Source: Candidatus Galligastranaerophilus intestinigallinarum
Lineage (GTDB): Bacteria; Cyanobacteriota; Vampirovibrionia; Gastranaerophilales; Gastranaerophilaceae
NCBI GenBank assembly: GCA_018715855.1
Contig: DVKW01000137.1
Coordinates: forward strand, 1 to 11,479
DNA: 11,479 nt
Direction of reading: 5' to 3'
In this document: in pieces, positions 7,867-11,479 of the stretch
How the letters are laid out: every line of letters begins with the position of its first letter
How positions within the stretch are numbered: the stretch's first letter is position 1
Notes under the pieces: model-generated
Seen by the model: the letters and a program-made list of their open reading frames with translations, nothing else
What the model was told of the DNA's origin: nothing
Databases searched by the model: none
Translations under genes and position numbers: made by a program

Positions 7867-8651
7867 TAGATGTTCACTTTTTCCATTATTTCATCAGGGA
7901 TGTCAAAATTTGAATAAACATTTTGAACATCGTCATGTTCTTCCAATTTTTCCATTAAAAGAAGAACTTTTCTTGCAGTTTCAGGGTCTGAAATTTCTGT
8001 TGAATTAGATGGAATTCTTGTATTTTCGGCAGTTTTTGCTTTATAGCCCAGTTTTTCTAAACCTTCCGTTGTTGATTGAAGATTTTCTTTTGTTGTAACA
8101 ACTTTAATTTCATCTTCTTCTTCATAAACATCTTTCGGTTCAAATTCAAGGCTTGCTTCTAAAATTCCATCAAGTTCAATAACTTTTGGCTTTTCTTTTT
8201 TATTTTCAGGTTCAATTACTTTATCAAAAGTAATAACGCCGACAGGTTCAAATATCCAGCCAACACAGCCATCTGCCCCTAAGTTGCCGCCAAATTTTGT
8301 GAAATAGCTTCTAATATCGCCTGCGGTTCTGTTTCTGTTATCTGTTGCAGCTTCAATAAAAATAGCTGCACCGCCTGCAGAATAACCTTCATAAGTTAAT
8401 TCTTCATAATTATCGCCGCCAGAACCCCCTGCGCCTTTTTCAATTGCACGTTTAATGTTATCGTTCGGTAAACCACCTGCTTTTGCTTTATCAATTGCGG
8501 TTCTTAACCTAAAGTTACCCTGAGGGTCTCCCCCGCCCATTTTGGCTGCAATAATAATTTCTCTTGAAAATTTTGCAAAGTTTGCACCACGAAGTGCGTC
8601 TGTTTTTGCTTTTTTATGTTTAATGTTTGCCCATTTGGAATGTCCTGACAT
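7866..8651 (-). CDS. yebC: YebC/TACO1 family translation factor (formerly 'transcriptional regulator')
   Basis: A 261-residue YebC/PmpR/TACO1 protein. The family was long annotated as DNA-binding regulators; more recent work links it to relief of ribosome stalling, especially at proline runs. The diagnostic N-terminus GHSKWANIKHKK is followed by AKFSREIIIAAKMGGGDP, GLPNDNIKRAIEKG, YEGYSAGGAAIFIEAATDNRNRT and FGGNLGADGCVGWIFEP. It is slightly longer than the usual 240-250 residues because of a charged stretch (PENKKEKPK, about residues 150-158). The ATG at 8651 has the ribosome binding site AAGGAAAG. The gene overlaps the helicase-nuclease by one base (TAGTG), so the two form an operon. It is divergent from the TPR gene across 41 bases. 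Which YebC subgroup it belongs to cannot be decided here. Confidence 0.95.
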   Translation of the reverse strand: MSGHSKWANIKHKKAKTDALRGANFAKFSREIIIAAKMGGGDPQGNFRLRTAIDKAKAGGLPNDNIKRAIEKGAGGSGGDNYEELTYEGYSAGGAAIFIEAATDNRNRTAGDIRSYFTKFGGNLGADGCVGWIFEPVGVITFDKVIEPENKKEKPKVIELDGILEASLEFEPKDVYEEEDEIKVVTTKENLQSTTEGLEKLGYKAKTAENTRIPSNSTEISDPETARKVLLLMEKLEEHDDVQNVYSNFDIPDEIMEKVNI

Positions 8652-8658
8652 ATAATTC

Positions 8659-8692
8659 TTTCCTTTTTAACTTTTGATACTATAATTAAATC
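8659..8692 (+). promoter_or_regulatory. Promoter of the TPR-grxC operon, predicted leaderless
   Basis: A perfect -10 TATAAT (8681-8686) stands six bases before the ATG at 8693, so +1 should be the A of the ATG. No Shine-Dalgarno sequence is present. The only -35 candidate is weak (TTTCCT, 8659-8664, 16-base spacer). Confidence 0.55.
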
Positions 8693-8706
8693 ATGGAAAA
8701 AAACAA
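8672..8706 (-). promoter_or_regulatory. Likely yebC promoter, overlapping the TPR promoter face to face
   Basis: On the minus strand, TTGTTT (8701-8706), a 16-base spacer and TATAGT (8679-8684) predict a start near 8672 and a leader of about 21 bases carrying the ribosome binding site. Its -10 shares bases with the opposing TATAAT at 8681-8686, so the two polymerases would exclude each other. Confidence 0.4.
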
Positions 8707-9205
8707 CGAGCAAGAAAAAAAACAGGCTAAAGTTCAAGAAAATGAACAAAAACAGCCTTTTATAGATAAAATTGAATTTGTAAGAGAATTAATTGCAGAC
8801 TGCAGGTTTGATGATGCTTTTGAAATTTTGGGCAGAATGGAAGAAGAAGAACCTGATAATTTTGAAGTAAACTATGAACTTGCAAGGCTTCAATATGAAA
8901 TGGGCGATTACTACAGCGCAATTGCAAACTATGAAGTGGTTTTAGAACACCATCAAAGCCCGATTATTTTTTACAACTTGGGTTGTGCTTATGAAGCAAA
9001 CGATGAACCTGATAAGGCGGTTTCAGCACACCTAAAAGCAATTACAATGAATGAAAATTTTCCCTATTCTTATAAAAGGCTTGGAACTTTGTTCTTGGCA
9101 AGAGGGGATAAGGCTTCAGCTAAAGAATATTTTGAGGATTATATCAAGTTGGATATTGCAGATGATGAAAAAGAAAGTGTAAAACTTATATTAAACAGAA
9201 TATAA
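8693..9205 (+). CDS. Tetratricopeptide repeat protein
   Basis: A 170-residue protein with a charged Glu/Gln/Lys N-terminus (1-22) and then four helical-pair units of about 33-34 residues: roughly 24-56, 57-89, 90-122 and 123-155. The last three are clear TPRs (for example YELARLQYEMGDYYSAIANY and YNLGCAYEANDEPDKAV). Such repeats form protein-binding scaffolds; the partner is unknown. There is no signal peptide or membrane segment, so it is probably cytoplasmic. It is 12 bases upstream of grxC and presumably co-transcribed with it. The ATG lacks a ribosome binding site and is preceded by TATAAT at leaderless spacing. Confidence 0.85.
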   Translation: MEKNNEQEKKQAKVQENEQKQPFIDKIEFVRELIADCRFDDAFEILGRMEEEEPDNFEVNYELARLQYEMGDYYSAIANYEVVLEHHQSPIIFYNLGCAYEANDEPDKAVSAHLKAITMNENFPYSYKRLGTLFLARGDKASAKEYFEDYIKLDIADDEKESVKLILNRI

Positions 9206-9217
9206 GGAACATTTTCT

Positions 9218-9469
9218 ATGAATATTGAAATCTACACGCTTGATTATTGCCCTTTTTGTAAAAAAGCCAAAGCTTTTTTTGACGAAAGAAACATCCCATA
9301 CATTGAATATAAGCTTGATGGAGATGAAGAAGAAGAATTTAGAAAACTTCAAAAAAAGTTTGATATAAAAGGTGAAGCTACCGTTCCTCAAATTATAATA
9401 AACGGTAAAAGAATAGGCGGTTATTCAGATTTAATGGCACTTTATGAAGGCGGCAAATTAAATTTTTAA
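9218..9469 (+). CDS. grxC: Class I dithiol glutaredoxin (GrxC-like)
   Basis: An 83-residue thioredoxin-fold oxidoreductase that reduces disulfides, normally using glutathione in the cytosol. The active site is CPFC (C11, C14) after beta strand IEIYTLDY. The cis-proline motif TVPQIIING and the glutathione-binding GGYSDL follow, in the order and length of E. coli Grx3. AAGGA lies eight bases before the ATG, and the gene follows the TPR gene by 12 bases. No glutathione synthesis gene is in the window, so the natural thiol partner is not shown. Confidence 0.93.
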   Translation: MNIEIYTLDYCPFCKKAKAFFDERNIPYIEYKLDGDEEEEFRKLQKKFDIKGEATVPQIIINGKRIGGYSDLMALYEGGKLNF

Positions 9470-9554
9470 ATTTTGTAAACTTTTTAATTAAAAGATTTAA
9501 GTTTTAATTCTAAAATCCGTAACTAATTGTATAGATGAGATTTAAGGATGAACT

Positions 9555-9710
9555 ATGCTAAGAAAAGCAATAATGCCGTCTTCAAATAATTCAAAAGACA
9601 TAATAATGATTATTCAAGGTGCTAAAAAACGCCGCATTATGGCTCATAGTGCAGTAAAAGCAGTTAGTACGGAGCTTGGAATAAGGCCGAATTTAGCAAC
9701 CGTAAAATAA
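9555..9710 (+). CDS. Small basic protein, 51 aa, unknown
   Basis: An open frame of 51 codons from ATG at 9555 to TAA, with a good ribosome binding site (AAGGA, 9544-9548, six bases before the ATG). The product begins MLRKAIMPSSNN and contains the basic patch AKKRRIMAH and the C-terminal SAVKAVSTELGIRP. By my count there are ten Lys/Arg against two acidic residues. It could bind nucleic acid or ribosomes, but that is only inferred from charge. I recognise no family. It lies 85 bases after grxC, is followed by a terminator, and is flanked on the other side by the leftward dnaA-divIC pair. The tandem CGC arginine codons are unusual for this AT-rich window. No convincing promoter was found upstream. 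Confidence 0.6.
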   Translation: MLRKAIMPSSNNSKDIIMIIQGAKKRRIMAHSAVKAVSTELGIRPNLATVK

Positions 9711-9776
9711 TATACCCCTTAATAAGCGCACACCCCAAACGCTTACAAAAACGAAAGAGAAAACTCAATCATACAA
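9711..9776 (+). other. 3' untranslated region with hairpin and alternative-pairing potential
   Basis: TAAGCG (9723-9728) and CGCTTA (9740-9745) form a 6-bp stem whose 11-base loop contains CCCCAAA. The stretch CCCCAAACG (9733-9741) is also perfectly complementary over nine bases to CGTTTGGGG (9800-9808) in the downstream terminator. It could be a structured 3' UTR or a small RNA; no known RNA family is recognised. Confidence 0.35.
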
Positions 9777-9817
9777 AAATGGATTCCCTGAACTTAAAAC
9801 GTTTGGGGAATTTGTTT
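9777..9817. terminator. Bidirectional terminator between the 51-aa gene and the divIC-like gene
   Basis: ATTCCCTGAAC (9783-9793) pairs with GTTTGGGGAAT (9801-9811) around a 7-base loop, with two G-U wobbles. The stem can extend outward through AAATGG and TTGTTT. Rightward it ends in TTGTTTT; leftward it is followed by CCATTTTTG. It therefore can serve both convergent transcripts, and it abuts the stop of the divIC-like gene. Confidence 0.75.
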
Positions 9818-10290
9818 TATGGAAGAATAAAATCGGGGTTTGTTTCTTGATTTGGGTGAATAACTTTATCTACAATATTTTTTTTAATAAATTCAATCAA
9901 TTTTTCTTTTTTTGTTTTTGGTTTGGCTTCAACATCGGGTGTGTTAATTATAACCAAAACTTCACTCTCTCCCGCCATTTTGAGGTTGTTTCTTGCAATA
10001 GATTCAACCCTGTTTGTAGAATTAAAATTATCAAGCTCGTTTTTTAACCTTTTATTTTTTTGAAGAGCAGCCTCTTTTAATTCTCTTGCTTTAATAATTT
10101 TGCCCCTGTAAAAAACAATTTTAGACGTATTTAAAATTGCACTGTATGCAATTTGAAACACACACAAAAGAAGAACAATCGTCATAAAAGAAAGATAAAC
10201 CTTATTTTTTCTCATCTTGTTTTTTTGAATTGTTCTTGTCTTTTGTCTTAAATTATCGCCTGTAATTGTATCTTGATTTTCAAGTGTCAT
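9817..10290 (-). CDS. Septum formation initiator, FtsB/DivIC-like
   Basis: A 157-residue single-pass membrane protein of the FtsB/DivIC (or FtsL) type, which links FtsQ/DivIB to the septal cell-wall machinery. A basic cytoplasmic N-terminus (about 1-30) is followed by one membrane segment (about 31-53, YLSFMTIVLLLCVFQIAY). Then come a coiled coil (about 55-92) and the family's terminal block VESIARNNLKMAGESEVLVI. The remaining C-terminal tail (about 116-157) is lysine-rich and longer than in short FtsB proteins. FtsB, DivIC and FtsL are hard to tell apart by sequence, so no symbol is given. It follows dnaA by 36 bases and has its own promoter in that gap; the ATG has no ribosome binding site. 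Confidence 0.8.
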   Translation of the reverse strand: MTLENQDTITGDNLRQKTRTIQKNKMRKNKVYLSFMTIVLLLCVFQIAYSAILNTSKIVFYRGKIIKARELKEAALQKNKRLKNELDNFNSTNRVESIARNNLKMAGESEVLVIINTPDVEAKPKTKKEKLIEFIKKNIVDKVIHPNQETNPDFILP

Positions 10291-10325
10291 AGGTTAATTC
10301 TACTCTTTTTTAATAATTTGTACAA
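10291..10325 (-). promoter_or_regulatory. Promoter of the divIC-like gene, predicted leaderless
   Basis: On the minus strand, TTGTAC (10320-10325), a 17-base spacer and TAGAAT (10297-10302), then six bases to the ATG at 10290. The -35 begins one base after the dnaA stop. The nearest purine-rich stretch lies 12 bases upstream of the ATG, too far for a Shine-Dalgarno sequence. Confidence 0.55.
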
Positions 10326-10326
10326 A

Positions 10327-11479
10327 TTAATTTCTAATTAATTCTTCGATTTTTTCTAAGCTTTCTTTAAGAGAAACGTTTAATTCCGCATCTTTTTTCA
10401 ACTTTTCGTATGAATATAAAATTGTTGTATGGTTTTTATTGAAACTTTGAGCAATAGCAGGAAAACTTAAATCTAAAATTTCCCTTGCAAGATAAATTGC
10501 GGCTTGCCTTGCAGATTTTATTTCACCCGTTCTTTGGCTGCCTTTAATAAGGTCTGATGTTGTGCCAAAATATTCGGCGCATTTATTAATAATTTCATCA
10601 ACCGTTATTTTCTTTTGGTTTTCCTTAAAGCCTAAAATATTTTTTGCATTTTCAACGGTTAATTCCATTCCCTGAATTGAAGCATAAGCACTAACTTTAT
10701 TATATGCGCCCTCTAATTCTCTTATATTTTTTGCGTAATTTTTGGCTAAAAATTCCGCAACATCATCGGTTATTTCATAATTTGCCCTTTTTGCATGCTT
10801 TTTGATGATTTCAATTCTTGTGTCTAATGAAGGCTGTTTAATTTCAACCGATAAGCCCCATTCATATCTGCTTTTTAATCTGTCAGGGGTTTTTTCAAAG
10901 GTTTCAATCGGCCTGTCAGATGCAAAAACAATTTGTTTGCCCGCATGGAAAAGCGCATCAAACGTGTTAAAAATTTCTTCTTCGGTTCTTTTTTTGCCTT
11001 CCGCAAATTGAATATCATCTAAAAGTAAAACATCAACATTTCTGTATTGTTCCCTAAATTTTCTCATTTCATTATAAGAATCGTTTCCGTTTCTGCAAGA
11101 ATCTACCAATTGGTTTGTAAATTCTTCTGTTTTAGCATATTTTACTTTTAATTTGGGGAAATTTTTTAAAATATTGTGGCCTATTGCCTGCATTAAATGC
11201 GTTTTGCCAAGCCCAACGGAACCTGTTATAAAAAGAGGGTTAAATTTTTGCCCCGGTGCCTCTGAAACCATTTTGGCGGCGTCATAAGCAACTTTAGAAT
11301 TTTCCCCTTTAACAAAATTTTCAAACGTATATTTTAAATTTAAGGCGCAAAAAGAATGCATTTGTTTTAAATTGTCAATTTGTTCCTGCATTAGCGCAAT
11401 TTCTTCTGTCGGTTTATATTTTTTCTTTGGCGCTTTTTTAACATCAGCCGGAACAAAAACTATTTCAACAGGAATTTCT
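10327..11479 (-). CDS. dnaA: Chromosomal replication initiator DnaA (5' end outside window)
   Basis: Binds DnaA boxes and opens the replication origin as an ATP-dependent filament. The frame is open to the right edge; the Met at 11391 is internal, because in-frame residues ending domain I (IPVEIVFVP) precede it. Domain II is a short lysine-rich linker. The AAA+ domain shows YTFENFVKG, Walker A GSVGLGKTHL (near 11200-11240), Walker B LLLDDIQF, sensor I VFASDRP, the box VII region LKSRYEWGL and sensor II NIRELEGA. Domain IV has SARQAAIYLAREI and then FNKNHTTILYSYEKL, where most bacteria have FGGRDHTTV (or K for R). The loop before His is one residue shorter and Asp is replaced by Asn. It is followed by the divIC-like gene, not dnaN. 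Confidence 0.95.
   Translation of the reverse strand, partial: EIPVEIVFVPADVKKAPKKKYKPTEEIALMQEQIDNLKQMHSFCALNLKYTFENFVKGENSKVAYDAAKMVSEAPGQKFNPLFITGSVGLGKTHLMQAIGHNILKNFPKLKVKYAKTEEFTNQLVDSCRNGNDSYNEMRKFREQYRNVDVLLLDDIQFAEGKKRTEEEIFNTFDALFHAGKQIVFASDRPIETFEKTPDRLKSRYEWGLSVEIKQPSLDTRIEIIKKHAKRANYEITDDVAEFLAKNYAKNIRELEGAYNKVSAYASIQGMELTVENAKNILGFKENQKKITVDEIINKCAEYFGTTSDLIKGSQRTGEIKSARQAAIYLAREILDLSFPAIAQSFNKNHTTILYSYEKLKKDAELNVSLKESLEKIEELIRN

Noticed and set aside
8504..8749. Leftward 81-codon frame across the yebC start and the TPR start
   Set aside because: Out of frame with the conserved yebC N-terminus; it begins with a phenylalanine run that is antisense to the lysine-rich TPR start.
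9480..9494. AT palindrome after grxC as a terminator
   Set aside because: The CTTTT/AAAAG arms have almost no GC and no T tract follows; such palindromes are common in AT-rich DNA.
9470..9554. Promoter for the 51-aa gene (TATAGA at 9530 or TAAAAT at 9511)
   Set aside because: Neither hexamer has a reasonable -35 at 16-18 bases; in AT-rich DNA these matches are not convincing.
9711..9817. Attenuator controlling a downstream gene
   Set aside because: The next gene is on the opposite strand, so read-through would produce only antisense RNA to the divIC-like gene; a structured 3' UTR or small RNA is more likely.
9470..10326. Replication origin near dnaA
   Set aside because: No cluster of TTATCCACA-like boxes or typical unwinding element was seen by eye; the dnaA upstream side lies outside the window.
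11389..11391. ATG as the start of dnaA
   Set aside because: The frame stays open to the window edge and encodes recognisable domain I end residues upstream, so this Met is internal.

Overview
The window is an AT-rich bacterial chromosome segment made almost entirely of housekeeping genes. It carries no mobile element, CRISPR array, tRNA or rRNA that I can see. The standard genetic code fits: stops are TAA or TAG, and tryptophans are read from TGG. My best guess at the source is an uncultured gut-type Melainabacterium/Vampirovibrionia (Candidatus Gastranaerophilales-like). The reasons are low GC, a DnaA C-terminus reminiscent of cyanobacteria, and an N-terminal 'F-K-G-N' leader on PRPP synthetase of a kind I associate with that group. 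This is inference, not proof.

Layout, left to right. A leftward cluster (1-2010) runs from a 120-aa protein of unknown function through a YkgJ-type cysteine-cluster protein (TTG start) to a histidinol-phosphate aminotransferase fused to a HAD phosphatase, which is cut by the left edge. From a 64-bp divergent promoter region, gpmI (glycolysis) runs rightward and ends at a strong terminator. It is followed by prs (PRPP synthetase) with its own promoter and an unusual N-terminal extension. prs converges on a leftward pair: yebC, then a UvrD-type helicase with an AddB-like Fe-S nuclease domain, joined by a one-base stop/start overlap. Divergent from yebC is a rightward pair, a TPR protein and a class I glutaredoxin (grxC). 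Next comes a small, strongly basic 51-aa gene with a good ribosome binding site, then a bidirectional terminator. The right end holds leftward dnaA (5' end outside the window) followed by a FtsB/DivIC-like division gene.

Metabolically, prs supplies PRPP, the entry substrate of histidine synthesis, while the HisC-HAD fusion would catalyse late steps of the same pathway. The helicase-nuclease, yebC and dnaA are information-processing genes.

The most striking feature is regulatory. Genes fall into two initiation classes. Six (gpmI, prs, yebC, grxC, the 51-aa gene, ykgJ) have a visible Shine-Dalgarno sequence. Four (hisC-HAD, the 120-aa gene, the TPR gene, the divIC-like gene) have none, and instead carry a sigma70-type -10 hexamer exactly six bases before the ATG. 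That places the expected transcription start on the A of the start codon and predicts leaderless mRNAs. Other points of interest are a DnaA box-recognition loop that is one residue shorter and carries Asp-to-Asn, alternative RNA pairings downstream of the 51-aa gene, and a palindrome inside the divergent promoter region.
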